A stretch of 64,000 bases of DNA from Vreelandella massiliensis (GTDB taxonomy: Bacteria; Pseudomonadota; Gammaproteobacteria; Pseudomonadales; Halomonadaceae), in contig NZ_LT699745.1 of assembly GCF_900155385.1 (NCBI RefSeq), positions 1,891,561 through 1,955,560 of the forward strand, in the 5' to 3' direction. The position numbers were made by a program, and so were the translations under genes. Position 1 is the first letter of the stretch. The number at the start of each line of letters is the position of its first letter. Of the stretch, positions 34,660 to 43,878 are shown in pieces. The notes beneath the pieces were generated by a model. It saw only the letters and a program-made list of their open reading frames with translations. It had not been told where the DNA came from and searched no databases.

Positions 34660-36047
34660 TCCTCCCGAATGGCGCGAGCCAACATGTCGGTGATGGGTTT
34701 GGCGATGTAGCTGGCAAAGGTGCGTTCGCCGGTACGGATCATGACTTCGGCGGGCATGCCGGAGAGCAGCTGCATTTGCTCGGTCATCTTCTCGCGTCCT
34801 TGTTCGGTCACCCTCACCCGTGCGCGATAGTACTGCTCGCCGGTGGCTTCGTCTTCAAAGCTATCGGCGCTGACGTGAATCACTTCGCCGTCGATCACGT
34901 CGGTCAAGCGCTGATTGAAGGCGCTGAAACGAATCTCGGCGAATTGGCCGACAAAAATATTATCAATGTCACGCGTAGGGATACGCGCAGCCACCACGAA
35001 GCCGTCATTGGAAGGCACGATATCCATGATCTTGTCGCCGCCGCGAATCACCGCGCCTTCGGTGTGTACTTCAAGCCCGACCACGGTGCCGGACACCGGT
35101 GCGGTGATCGTCGTACGCTCGACCTGGTCTTTAAGCGCGACAATCCGCTCTTCGGCCTCGGCGATTTGGGCTTGCGCCTGACGCAGCTGCTCGCCGACCT
35201 CTTTTTGGAACTCCTGCTGCTGAATTTCACGCTCCATGCGGTTTTCGCTGATTTGTGATTTCAACTGCGCAATATTAGAGCGGTATTCGGCGTTACTGCC
35301 TTCAAGCTGAAGAATCTGGCGCTCAAGCTCGCGCAGGCGCTGGTTGTCGTCGAGCCCCTCTTGAAACAGCGAGCGAAAGTCGTCGGCTTCATCGCGCATG
35401 GAGGCGATGCGGCGCGTATTGACGTCGATACGCTCTTCCAGCCCGTCGATCTGCTCGCGCATTTGCACGATCTGCTCATCCAGCGCTTGCAGTGTACTTT
35501 CAAGCGACTGCTTACGCGCCACAAAAAGGCTCTGCTGCACGGCGAGCACCTGCTGTACGCGGGGGTTCTCCACGTCTTGCAGATCCTTGGGAACGGTCAT
35601 CATCTCGGCGCCTTCCTGCTCGGCGAGCAGGCGGGCTTCCATCGCCCGGTTGATCAGGTACTGCGAGCGCGCAATTTCCAGCTGTGAGCGGACCTGGGTA
35701 TCACTGAGTTCTATCAGCGTATCGCCGGCGTTCACTTTGTCGCCGTCTTCCACGCGTATGGCGTCGACAATACCGCCTTCTAAGTGCTGCACCGTGCGCT
35801 TGAACGACTCAATGGAGACGCTGCCCGGTGCCACCACGGCAATGGCGAGCGAGGCCGTGGCCGCCCAGGTGCCAAAACCACCAAAAGCCAGGAGCAAAAT
35901 GGCAAACCCGAGCTTGCGATAGCCTTTATCGCTGGTCGGCAGTCGCTCTTCTGCCTCGCCCTCTATGGTGGCGGGGCCTTTGGGGGTGACGTCGATCTCA
36001 GATTTGGCGGGCACGTTACGCGTGCTATTGGGGCGATCATCGCTCAT
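34656..36047 (-). CDS. HlyD-family membrane fusion protein
   Basis: 463 residues: a cytoplasmic N-terminus, one membrane segment near residues 48-70 (LGFAILLLAFGGFGTWAATA), then a lipoyl half-motif, a long coiled-coil hairpin (about residues 150-310), the second lipoyl half (TITAPVSGTVVGLEVHTEGA) and a beta-barrel end. This is the PrtE/HlyD adaptor layout. It links the inner-membrane ABC protein to the TolC-like channel. It starts three bases after the ABC gene stop. Confidence 0.93.
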   Translation of the reverse strand: MSDDRPNSTRNVPAKSEIDVTPKGPATIEGEAEERLPTSDKGYRKLGFAILLLAFGGFGTWAATASLAIAVVAPGSVSIESFKRTVQHLEGGIVDAIRVEDGDKVNAGDTLIELSDTQVRSQLEIARSQYLINRAMEARLLAEQEGAEMMTVPKDLQDVENPRVQQVLAVQQSLFVARKQSLESTLQALDEQIVQMREQIDGLEERIDVNTRRIASMRDEADDFRSLFQEGLDDNQRLRELERQILQLEGSNAEYRSNIAQLKSQISENRMEREIQQQEFQKEVGEQLRQAQAQIAEAEERIVALKDQVERTTITAPVSGTVVGLEVHTEGAVIRGGDKIMDIVPSNDGFVVAARIPTRDIDNIFVGQFAEIRFSAFNQRLTDVIDGEVIHVSADSFEDEATGEQYYRARVRVTEQGREKMTEQMQLLSGMPAEVMIRTGERTFASYIAKPITDMLARAIRED

Positions 36048-36050
36048 GGT

Positions 36051-37799
36051 TTACTTCTCCTCACCGCGGCCACCGGGGATAGCGGATAAACGCGCGGAGT
36101 TTTGGCTAACTTGCGCACGCGGCTTCTTGGCGAACTGTGCCAGCACTTCGTCACGCGGGCCGAACATGCTGACCTGGCCTTCTTTCATGACCAGAAGCTT
36201 ATCCATGTTCTTGAGTACGCTGGTGCGGTGGCTGATCACAAAAAGAGTGGCGCCTTCCGCTTTGAGCTGTCCAATGGCTTGGGCAAGCGCCCGTTCGCCG
36301 GCGTCGTCCAGGTTGGCGTTGGGCTCATCTAGCACGACCAGCACCGGGTTGCCGTAAAGCGCCCGCGCGAGGCCCACACGCTGACGCTGGCCGCCAGAGA
36401 GGGCGCCGCTGGTCGAGGAGATGACCGTGTCGTAGCCGTTAGGCAACTCCAAAATCATTTCGTGCATGCCGGCTTTTTTCGCGGCGGCCACGACTTTTTC
36501 GGGGTCAACATCACCAAAACGGGCGATGTTCTCACTCACCGTGCCGTCGAAAAGCTCGATATCCTGGGGCAAATAGCCAATGTAGGGGCCAATTTCGTCG
36601 CGGTTATACTGCGTGATCACGCCGCCATCGAGGCGCACATCGCCCACCTGCGACGGCCAGATACCCAGCAATACCCGGGCGAGCGTGGATTTACCCGCCG
36701 CACTGGGGCCAATAATGCCGATATGCTCGCCCTTCTCAACGGCGAAGTTAATGCCACGAATGGTGGCCATGCGTGAACCGGGAGGCGCTGCCGCCACGCC
36801 TTCGATGCTGACATTCCCCTTCGGCGCCGGTAGCGACATGCGCTGCTGCTCTTCAGGAATTTGCGTCAACAGCTCGTTTAAGCGGTCATAGGCGCCTCGG
36901 GCGTTCACAAAGCCTTTCCACCCCCCGATCATTTGATCGATCGGCGCCAGCGCCCGCCCCATAATGATCGAGCCGGCGATCATCATGCCGGGGGTCATAT
37001 CCCCCTGCAGCACCAAAAAAGCACCCAAGCCCAGAATCATTGATTGGAACAGTAAACGTAGGACCTTTGAGCTATTGGTCAAGGCGCCGGCGCGATCACT
37101 GGCCTGGGACTGCTTGGAGAGAAATTCGTGATGGCGCTTGGACCAGCGACCCATGATGCCGGGCAGCATCCCCATGGCGTGAAGCACTTCGGCATTACGA
37201 AGGTTGGAGTTGGCCAGGTTCTGCGCTTGGATATGCTCGCTGTTGGCTTCCGCGAGCAGCTTTTTGGTCGCTTTCTCATTGGCGATGGCAAGTGCGAGCA
37301 AAATAATGCCCGCACAGGTGGCGAAAATACCCAGCCAAGGGTGAAAGAGGAAAAGCACGCCGAGATAGACTGGCACCCACGGTGCATCGAAAAACGCGAA
37401 CAAGCCGTTGCCGGTTAAAAACTGGCGTAGGCTGGTCAAGTCGCTGAGGGGTTGCGCGCTCTGCCCCCCTTGAGCCACCAAACTACGGCGGAACATGGCG
37501 CCGTAAAGGCGCTCGTTTATGGTGGTATCCAGCTTGTTGCCCACACGCACTAGCATGCGCGAACGCACCAACTCTAGCCCCCCCATCACCGCAAATAGGA
37601 ACACGACCAACAGCGTCAACATAATCAGCGTATCAACGCTTTGGGTGCTGAGAACGCGGTCGTAGACCTGGAGCATGTACATGGGGGGAACGAGCATCAG
37701 CAGGTTAACAAACATGCTGAAAAAGCCCACCGATGCGAACGAACCTTTGCAGGCTTTTAGCGCACGCTGCAGATCCGTTGCTTCCTGTTGCTTTGCCAT
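36051..37799 (-). CDS. Type I secretion ABC transporter (PrtD-like)
   Basis: 582 residues, the size of PrtD/AprD exporters. Residues about 20-290 form six membrane segments. The nucleotide-binding domain has Walker A GPSAAGKST (near residue 361), the signature LSGGQRQRVGLARAL, and Walker B PVLVVLDEPNANLD, with the family's Asn in place of the usual TSALD. There is no N-terminal C39 peptidase domain, consistent with substrates that carry uncleaved C-terminal signals, such as the RTX-type protein at 18.6-20.5 kb. It is first in its operon. Confidence 0.94.
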   Translation of the reverse strand: MAKQQEATDLQRALKACKGSFASVGFFSMFVNLLMLVPPMYMLQVYDRVLSTQSVDTLIMLTLLVVFLFAVMGGLELVRSRMLVRVGNKLDTTINERLYGAMFRRSLVAQGGQSAQPLSDLTSLRQFLTGNGLFAFFDAPWVPVYLGVLFLFHPWLGIFATCAGIILLALAIANEKATKKLLAEANSEHIQAQNLANSNLRNAEVLHAMGMLPGIMGRWSKRHHEFLSKQSQASDRAGALTNSSKVLRLLFQSMILGLGAFLVLQGDMTPGMMIAGSIIMGRALAPIDQMIGGWKGFVNARGAYDRLNELLTQIPEEQQRMSLPAPKGNVSIEGVAAAPPGSRMATIRGINFAVEKGEHIGIIGPSAAGKSTLARVLLGIWPSQVGDVRLDGGVITQYNRDEIGPYIGYLPQDIELFDGTVSENIARFGDVDPEKVVAAAKKAGMHEMILELPNGYDTVISSTSGALSGGQRQRVGLARALYGNPVLVVLDEPNANLDDAGERALAQAIGQLKAEGATLFVISHRTSVLKNMDKLLVMKEGQVSMFGPRDEVLAQFAKKPRAQVSQNSARLSAIPGGRGEEK

Positions 37800-37965
37800 G
37801 GAGGGTTCACCGTTGAATCAAGTAGACGTCAAGCGCGGAAATGAATCGCGGCAGCATAACAGAAACGCCCCTGTGAAGGGTAGGCCAACCTCCCCTCAAG
37901 ACGAGGCGCTATGACCTGCGTCACTCGCTGTATCCCCCACAGTGCTTGCTTATTGTCTGATGCCT

Positions 37966-38066
37966 CCTTCGACAAGCTCAGGATGAGCGGCATGGAAAGA
38001 CCGCTCGCCCTGAGCCTGTCGAAGGGTGAGCCTGTCGAAGGGTGAGCCTGTCGAAGGGTGAGCCTA
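37966..38066. repeat. REP-like palindrome with three tandem 16-bp units
   Basis: CCTTCGACAAGCTCAGGATG (37967-37986 region) is the inverse of CCTGAGCCTGTCGAAGG near 38010-38026. The right arm then runs into GAGCCTGTCGAAGGGT repeated perfectly at 38013-38028, 38029-38044 and 38045-38060, plus a partial fourth copy that enters the next gene's 3' end. Related elements occur at 44254 and 51520. Confidence 0.85.
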
Positions 38067-38067
38067 T

Positions 38068-39669
38068 CTAAGCCCCCCAAGTGTGAATTACCCACTCGCC
38101 GTAAACCGCCTCGTCCTGCCAGATTTTGTCTTCCCACGCCACCTGCTCATCGCGGTTGAACACCACAAGGTGGGCTTCATCCGCGCCTACTTGATCCGCA
38201 TAGTCGGCGGTCTGTTCCAGCCCCTTGGCGATGGTGGCCTCGCGACTTTGGTGCTGAAGTTTTAGCTCGATCACCACGCGCTGTACCGGGCCGTTAAAGC
38301 CCTGCACGATATCCAGTGGCCATTCGATAAAAAGATCCGTGCGCTTGCGCCCCAGCCCATACTCGCGGGTGATACGCCCGCCGCCGTTGATAATGCGCTG
38401 CAGAAATGCCTGCATCACAAGTTGCGGCCCGGCTTCTTTGTACTGGAAACGCTCCAGCCAGCTCTCGGCGTGTTCACGGAAGAACTGCTGAAAAGCGGCT
38501 AACAGCTTGGGCGTATCAAGCCGGTGATCAGGCCGTAGATACCAGGCCTGCTCCTGGTTGGGGATGCGCGTCTGCATGATCCAGGTCAGATCACGCGGGA
38601 TCACCTCGCGGTAAATCCGGTTGCTGATGCGCAGCGAAGGGCGTGTTTCGATCAACCCCAAATCTTCAACGTACTGCTGGTCGTCCGGCTTGATCGCGTC
38701 AATATCGAGGCTCTCTTCGCTAGAGAGCAGTGCGCTCATCACCCGTTGCACACGCGGCTCGCGCAGCTTGTCGGTGAGCTGATCAAGATGCGTGGCGCGA
38801 GACTGAATCAACCGCTCGCGCGCGGCGCGGTAATCCTCCAACGTCAGCGGGCGAGAACGCTCCCGGGCGGGCTTGAACTCCCAGGTCAGCTCATACCCGA
38901 GGGCATTGACCAGCCACGGTTGGCCCCGAGTGTCCTCCCAAAGCTCAGGAAAAATCGCCGGGTCCAGGGGTTGGCCGGTTTCCTCCGTATGCTGCAGCCA
39001 CAGCTGTTCGCACTCTGCATAGGTGAAGTTGCCCATGCGTAGCGACTTCGCCTTGATATTGAACGCACTGCCGCCGGTGATGACCTCCGCGCCATCCTGA
39101 TGCAGGCGATAGTCACGCACATCGCGCACACCGCATAGGATAATTGACTGCGGAAACGCCGCCGGGCGCTGGGCATAGCCGGCGCGGATCTGGCGTAAGA
39201 GCGATATCAGCGTATCGCCCACCAAGGCGTCGACTTCGTCCAGGAACAGCACGGTCGGCTTGTCAGACACCACCGTCCAGTATTCCAGTAACTGTTTGAG
39301 CTGGTCTTCGGCGGGCTGGTTGCGGTATTGAGCGAACCACTCCACTAAGCGCGTATCGTGCAAATACAGCCGCAGAGCACCGGCAATAGCACTGCACACC
39401 GCCGGTATTCCTTTACTTTCATCGCCCCGGGCCGCCTGCGCCCCTTCGATATTGGCGTAGGCGCAGGCGTAGCGCCCTTCCTCATTGAGCGCCTGCATCA
39501 TCGCCAATAGCGTGGTGGTCTTGCCCGTCTGGCGCGGCGCATGGAGCACAAAGTAGCGCTTCTGGGCAATCAGGTGCTCGATTTCTTCCCAGTCTACGCG
39601 CGACAGCGGGTCAATATGGTAGTGATCCGCTGGCACCGTTGGGCCGGCGTTATTAAAAAAGCGCTCCAT
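38068..39669 (-). CDS. AAA ATPase domain protein of unknown role
   Basis: 533 residues from the ATG at 39669 (MERFFNNAG); an in-frame ATG nine codons earlier has poorer context. Walker A is APRQTGKTT, Walker B is TVLFLDEVDAL, and a sensor region with GVRDVRDYRL follows, in the style of archaeal/STAND-like ORC1-type ATPases. The C-terminal 130 residues include IEWPLDIVQGFNGPVQRVVIELKL, which has the D...E-x-K spacing of a PD-(D/E)XK nuclease fold. Its cellular function is not known; such genes occur in many copies and have been compared with mobile-element cargo. Confidence 0.75.
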   Translation of the reverse strand: MERFFNNAGPTVPADHYHIDPLSRVDWEEIEHLIAQKRYFVLHAPRQTGKTTTLLAMMQALNEEGRYACAYANIEGAQAARGDESKGIPAVCSAIAGALRLYLHDTRLVEWFAQYRNQPAEDQLKQLLEYWTVVSDKPTVLFLDEVDALVGDTLISLLRQIRAGYAQRPAAFPQSIILCGVRDVRDYRLHQDGAEVITGGSAFNIKAKSLRMGNFTYAECEQLWLQHTEETGQPLDPAIFPELWEDTRGQPWLVNALGYELTWEFKPARERSRPLTLEDYRAARERLIQSRATHLDQLTDKLREPRVQRVMSALLSSEESLDIDAIKPDDQQYVEDLGLIETRPSLRISNRIYREVIPRDLTWIMQTRIPNQEQAWYLRPDHRLDTPKLLAAFQQFFREHAESWLERFQYKEAGPQLVMQAFLQRIINGGGRITREYGLGRKRTDLFIEWPLDIVQGFNGPVQRVVIELKLQHQSREATIAKGLEQTADYADQVGADEAHLVVFNRDEQVAWEDKIWQDEAVYGEWVIHTWGA

Positions 39670-39770
39670 GGGGCAATACTCTGCAAAAGAAAACATCGAC
39701 TACGTTAGCACACGCCGCCCGCTCGCGGCGCCTCCTTCGACACGCGCCGCGCCGCCGATGACGGGTGAAA

Positions 39771-39800
39771 CGAACAGGGCGCCTTTCGGCGCCCTGTTCG
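39771..39800. terminator. Terminator downstream of glyA
   Basis: CGAACAGGGCGCC (39771-39783) and GGCGCCCTGTTCG (39788-39800) form a perfect 13-bp stem with a four-base loop, 25 bases past the glyA stop. There is no long T-run, but the stem is very stable. Confidence 0.75.
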
Positions 39801-39825
39801 TACAGTCCCTCGGTCTCTTGGGTCT

Positions 39826-41091
39826 TTATCTATACACCGGGAAGCGGGCACAGACGTCAGCGGCTTTGCCCTTTACCTCGGCTTCGATGGCACTGGTATC
39901 GCCGCCTTCAGCGAGTACATCGAGGATATCGCAGATCCAGCCGGCGAGCTGGGCGCACTCCTCTTCGCCGAAGCCGCGAGTGGTCACGGCGGGGGTACCG
40001 ATACGCAGGCCGGAGGTGACAAAGGGGCTTTGCGGGTCATTCGGCACGGCGTTTTTGTTCACCGTGATATGCGCGCGGCCAAGCGCAGCGTCAGCGTCTT
40101 TGCCGGTCACCCCTTGCTTGATCAGCGAGAGCAAGAAGAGGTGGTCTTCGGTGCCGCCGGAGACGATATCGTAGCCGCGATCCATAAACACCTTGGCCAT
40201 CGCCTGGGCATTTTTGACCACCTGCTGCTGGTAAGTCTTGAACTCCGGCGCCATCGCCTCTTTGAAGCAGACCGCTTTAGCGGCGATCGCATGCATCAAA
40301 GGGCCACCCTGGCCACCGGGGAAGACGGCGGACTGCAGCTTTTTCTCGATATCCGCATCGCCCTCGGCGGAGAGAATCACGCCGCTACGCGGGCCGCGCA
40401 GCGTCTTGTGCGTGGTGGAGGTGACCACGTGAGCGTGTGGCAAGGGGCTCGGGTAAACACCGGCGGCCACCAGCCCAGAGACGTGGGCCATGTCGACCAG
40501 CAAGTAAGCGCCCACTTCGTCGGCGATCTCGCGGAACTTGGCCCAATCGACGATTTGCGAGTAAGCGGAGAAGCCGGCGATGATCATCTTGGGCTTGTGC
40601 TCGCGGGCAAGCTCGGCGACCTGATCGTAGTCGATCAACCCCTGCTCGTTTAGGCCATACTGCACGGCGTTGTAGTGCTTGCCGGAGAAGTTGGGCTTGG
40701 CGCCGTGGGTCAGGTGACCGCCGGCGTCGAGGCTCATGCCGAGAATGGTGTCGCCCGGCTTCACCAGCGCCTGGAACACGGCGCTGTTAGCCTGGGAGCC
40801 GGAGTGCGGCTGCACGTTGGCGTAGGTGGCGCCGAACAGCTCCTTGGCGTACTCAATGGCGAGGTTTTCGGCGATATCGACGAACTCGCAGCCGCCGTAG
40901 TAACGCTTGCCGGGGTAGCCTTCGGCGTACTTGTTGGTGAGCTGGCTGCCCTGGGCTTCCAGTACGCGCGGGCTGGCGTAGTTTTCGGACGCGATCAATT
41001 CGATGTGGGCTTCCTGGCGCTCCACTTCTTTTTGCATGGCGTCAAACAGCACATCATCGAATCCGGCAATTGTCATGTCGCGGCTGAACAT
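39826..41091 (-). CDS. glyA: Serine hydroxymethyltransferase
   Basis: 421 residues, a usual length. It interconverts serine and glycine with tetrahydrofolate, using pyridoxal phosphate. Visible landmarks are [36 protein letters not shown], the PLP-lysine segment [16 protein letters not shown], and [11 protein letters not shown]. The enzyme also feeds one-carbon units to thymidylate and purine synthesis. It lies downstream of the MntA-HepT genes on the same strand with 105 bp between, enough for its own promoter. Confidence 0.98.
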   Translation of the reverse strand: MFSRDMTIAGFDDVLFDAMQKEVERQEAHIELIASENYASPRVLEAQGSQLTNKYAEGYPGKRYYGGCEFVDIAENLAIEYAKELFGATYANVQPHSGSQANSAVFQALVKPGDTILGMSLDAGGHLTHGAKPNFSGKHYNAVQYGLNEQGLIDYDQVAELAREHKPKMIIAGFSAYSQIVDWAKFREIADEVGAYLLVDMAHVSGLVAAGVYPSPLPHAHVVTSTTHKTLRGPRSGVILSAEGDADIEKKLQSAVFPGGQGGPLMHAIAAKAVCFKEAMAPEFKTYQQQVVKNAQAMAKVFMDRGYDIVSGGTEDHLFLLSLIKQGVTGKDADAALGRAHITVNKNAVPNDPQSPFVTSGLRIGTPAVTTRGFGEEECAQLAGWICDILDVLAEGGDTSAIEAEVKGKAADVCARFPVYR

Positions 41092-41196
41092 CGGCGGTGA
41101 ACCTCGTAGCGAAGGGTCGATCGGGGAAACGTCGATCCGATAAAAAACGGGAGCGTTATGATAACGCAGCCCGCGCCGGGTTTCATCGCCTCTTGC

Positions 41197-41703
41197 TCAG
41201 GATGGCGATGAATGAGGTTCATGAAGGCGGTTGTCTGCTTCCCCCGCCATACGCAGCGCCATCTCTATCAGTGGCTGGGTGAAGGCACGCCCCGCTTCTA
41301 ACGCGTCAGCTAGAACATCAAGGTCTTCGATATAATCGTGTACCATTTGGTTTCTTAGTTTGCGATAGAGTAGCCAGTCATCGGCATTATCTATCCAGCC
41401 AAACTTTTCCGCTTTGTCTAAATTATCCGCCGCTGGGCCCACCGATTCTCCAACAAACGTCAGCAGTTGAGGCAACAACTTATCTCCAACGGTATCTTGC
41501 AGACGACCAAACCGTGCGACAAACGCGTCAAGACGCTCCGCAGCATCGATGTCGTCCACCCACTCGGCCACAAGCCTTCGAGTAACGTGCGCTACACCAC
41601 CAAACACGCGTGTGCTTGTAAGCTCAAGATAGTTAGCCTCTTTTTTTGCCACCCGGGCCAAAAAAGCCAACCTTTCCGCTTGAGAAACCTCGCGAAAACT
41701 CAA
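41197..41703 (-). CDS. hepT: HepT-like HEPN-domain toxin
   Basis: 168 residues. The HEPN active motif R-x4-H-x-Y is clear as RNQMVHDY (R117, H122, Y124), preceded by helical regions. HepT proteins are ribonuclease-type toxins kept inactive by the MNT nucleotidyltransferase partner, which AMPylates the Tyr in the studied Shewanella system. The start overlaps the mntA stop by four bases, so toxin synthesis depends on prior antidote translation. The N-terminal half is longer than in small HepTs of about 130-140 residues. Confidence 0.88.
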   Translation of the reverse strand: MSFREVSQAERLAFLARVAKKEANYLELTSTRVFGGVAHVTRRLVAEWVDDIDAAERLDAFVARFGRLQDTVGDKLLPQLLTFVGESVGPAADNLDKAEKFGWIDNADDWLLYRKLRNQMVHDYIEDLDVLADALEAGRAFTQPLIEMALRMAGEADNRLHEPHSSPS

Positions 41704-41999
41704 AGGTAGACCCCCTGCCGGTTAGCCGTTTCATGAATGGGTTTGCGCTCAAGCGAGGGTGAGTCAATTAGCACATCCACTTTTCTACCCTCTAGTAGGC
41801 GAGATACTTTCACTGCGAGTTTTGATGCCATTACAGCCGGTCGCTCTACTGGCAATGGTGTGATAACCAAAAGATCTAAATCACCCCCTTTTGCTTCGTC
41901 ATTCATTCGAGAACCAAACACTTTGACGTGCGCTTCAGGCCCGAAAACTTCTTGCGTTAACGCTTTTATGCGCTGCTGATATACCTGGCTTAATCTCAT
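41700..41999 (-). CDS. mntA: MntA-like nucleotidyltransferase antitoxin
   Basis: 99 residues. The nucleotidyltransferase signature appears as GSRMNDEAKGGDLDLLV (GS-x10-D-x-D), and a third acidic residue in KVDVLID completes the metal site. It likely neutralises HepT by adding AMP to the HEPN tyrosine, as known for the family. Gene order MntA then HepT, with overlap, is the typical arrangement. It starts 31 bases after the polyphosphate kinase gene and could be read from it. Confidence 0.88.
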   Translation of the reverse strand: MRLSQVYQQRIKALTQEVFGPEAHVKVFGSRMNDEAKGGDLDLLVITPLPVERPAVMASKLAVKVSRLLEGRKVDVLIDSPSLERKPIHETANRQGVYL

Positions 42000-42030
42000 A
42001 AGTTAGCCCACCCCTGCAAATACGAACTCA

Positions 42031-43464
42031 TTATGACGGACTTTCCAATCGACTCTCTAAAAGGTGGTTGACATGATCGAGCACGGCAAGCCGCGCGCAG
42101 CGCTTGTGGTCGGTGTTCACCACGTGCCAGGGCGCGCCGGGCGTGTGGGTATGCGCCAGCATGTCGTCGATGGCGCTTTGGTAGGCGCTCCAGCGTTTGC
42201 GGTTACGCCAATCCTCGTCGGTGAGTTTGTGCTGCTTATGCGGCGTTTTGGCGCGGGCATTAAAGCGCTTGAGCTGCTCCTCTTTGCTGATGGCGAGAAA
42301 GAACTTACCCACCACGGCCCCATGCGCCAACAGCTGCGCTTCGAAGTGGTTGATTTCGCGATAAGCACGTAGCCAGTCCTGCTCTTCGGCAAAGCCTTCG
42401 ACACGCTCGACCAACACACGCCCGTACCAGGTACGATCGAAAATCGTCACTCGGCCATCCTGCGGCAAACGGCGCCAGAAGCGCCAAAGCCATGGCTGAA
42501 GGCGCTCTTCATCGCTGGGCGCGGCGATGCTGTGAACGCGATAGAAACGCGCATCCAGCGCCGAGGTCACCCGGTGGATACTCCCGCCCTTACCCGCCGC
42601 GTCGTGCCCTTCAAACGCCAGCACCACCGGAATGCCGCGCTCCAAACAGCGACGGTGGTGATAGGCCAGCCGCGCTTGGGCGGCGGCGAGCGCTTCCAGG
42701 TACTCGCTTTTTGGGGGCTTGGCATCGTCGCTTTTCGACTGTTTCAGCGTCGGGGCATTCGCTTGGGTATGGTTTAGCGCTGGTTGGTCGGGCAGCGTGG
42801 GCGGATGCGTGAGCGCGTCTTGCAGTAGCTCGGTGATCTCGCGCAGCTGCTGATCCGGCGACTCGCTGACAATACAGTGCCAAGGGGCGTGCGGTGCGTG
42901 TGTCGCCTCGCGCAGGTGCCCCGCATGGCGGTCAATCACCTCGTGCTGGGCATGGCGCTGCCAGTGGTGCTCATTGATCTGCCACGCCTGCGCGGGGTCG
43001 GCCTGCATGGCGTGTAGCCGCTTGGCCTGCTGCTCGGCGTCGATATCCAGCCAGATTTTGATCACCACCACATTGTCATGGGCGAGCGTGGCCTCAAAGG
43101 CGTTGATCTCGTTTAAGCGATCCTCGAACGCACCAGCCTGAATCCGATGTTCGGCGCGAGCAAAGAGTGCATCGCCGTACCAGCCGTGAACAAAAACTCC
43201 TACACGCCCCCGCGCCGGCACGCGGCGCCAGTAGCGCCACCAATAGGGCCGTAGGCGATCTTCTTCGCTGGGCGCCAGCGCGTGTACTTCCGTTTGGCGG
43301 TTCTCCAACCAGTGGTTGAGCTGATTCACCAGCAAGCTTTTGTACGTCGCGGCGTGGCCGGCCACCACCAGCAACACGGCTTTATCCTGCTGCCGCGCCA
43401 TGCTGAGCTGCGCTTTTAACAGTGCATAACGGCGGGCTTTCTCTTCCTGGTTGGTCATTGGCAT
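42031..43464 (-). CDS. pap: Two-domain polyphosphate kinase 2 (polyphosphate:AMP phosphotransferase type)
   Basis: 477 residues with two PPK2 domains in tandem. The C-terminal domain keeps the active P-loop (FEGHDAAGKGGSI) and the lid region WGRVLVERVEGFA. The N-terminal P-loop reads VAGHAATYKSLL, lacking the GKGG, so it is probably not catalytic. Fused class II PPK2 enzymes phosphorylate AMP to ADP with polyphosphate. A flexible linker rich in Pro/Thr/Gln (residues about 220-255) joins the domains. It lies between the VapC-like gene and the MntA-HepT pair on the same strand. Confidence 0.92.
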   Translation of the reverse strand: MPMTNQEEKARRYALLKAQLSMARQQDKAVLLVVAGHAATYKSLLVNQLNHWLENRQTEVHALAPSEEDRLRPYWWRYWRRVPARGRVGVFVHGWYGDALFARAEHRIQAGAFEDRLNEINAFEATLAHDNVVVIKIWLDIDAEQQAKRLHAMQADPAQAWQINEHHWQRHAQHEVIDRHAGHLREATHAPHAPWHCIVSESPDQQLREITELLQDALTHPPTLPDQPALNHTQANAPTLKQSKSDDAKPPKSEYLEALAAAQARLAYHHRRCLERGIPVVLAFEGHDAAGKGGSIHRVTSALDARFYRVHSIAAPSDEERLQPWLWRFWRRLPQDGRVTIFDRTWYGRVLVERVEGFAEEQDWLRAYREINHFEAQLLAHGAVVGKFFLAISKEEQLKRFNARAKTPHKQHKLTDEDWRNRKRWSAYQSAIDDMLAHTHTPGAPWHVVNTDHKRCARLAVLDHVNHLLESRLESPS

Positions 43465-43506
43465 CCTTTCTCGTTATCGATCACTTGGCGTTATTAAGTT
43501 GTCGAG

Positions 43507-43878
43507 CTAATTGCTGGTTATTAATTCATCCAGCGAGATGGAAGACCCGATATGGCGGTCTGCGAGCTTTTGGTCATCCGTCACCAAAACGAAACCTCCG
43601 CTAAGCGCAGAGGCCGAAATAATGCTATCAGGAAGCTTGAGGGACGATGTTCTGCGGATTTTGATGGCTTTGCTTTGAATGGACGTTTCTAGCTGTATCA
43701 CGGTTAGCTGCTCAATCAGCTTCCTTAGCTTGACTTCATCCTCACGAGTTAAAGAAGGCCATGATAATAGCTCCATTTCCGTAATGACTGAGATCGCATA
43801 GCCATTAGCGGGTAGAGTCAGCTTTCGGTTGAGAGCATAAATAATGGCATTCGTATCCAGCAGATAACTACCATTCAT
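43507..43878 (-). CDS. vapC: PIN-domain toxin, VapC type
   Basis: 123 residues from ATG 43878. Conserved acids of the PIN fold are visible: YLLDTNAIIYAL (D8), VITEMELLSWP (E at about 36), LKLPDSIISASA (D at about 91) and LVTDDQKLA (D at about 109). It likely cleaves RNA until bound by the antitoxin. The start lies 11 bases inside the upstream antitoxin gene. A longer frame from 43908 exists but would overlap the antitoxin far more. Confidence 0.87.
   Translation of the reverse strand: MNGSYLLDTNAIIYALNRKLTLPANGYAISVITEMELLSWPSLTREDEVKLRKLIEQLTVIQLETSIQSKAIKIRRTSSLKLPDSIISASALSGGFVLVTDDQKLADRHIGSSISLDELITSN

Noticed and set aside
38013-38066. CRISPR-like short repeats
   Set aside because: The 16-base units are directly abutting with no spacers, and belong to the REP-like element.
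39669-39696. Earlier start for the AAA ATPase gene
   Set aside because: The nine extra codons have no better ribosome site, and the protein start MERFFNNAG fits better as a native N-terminus.
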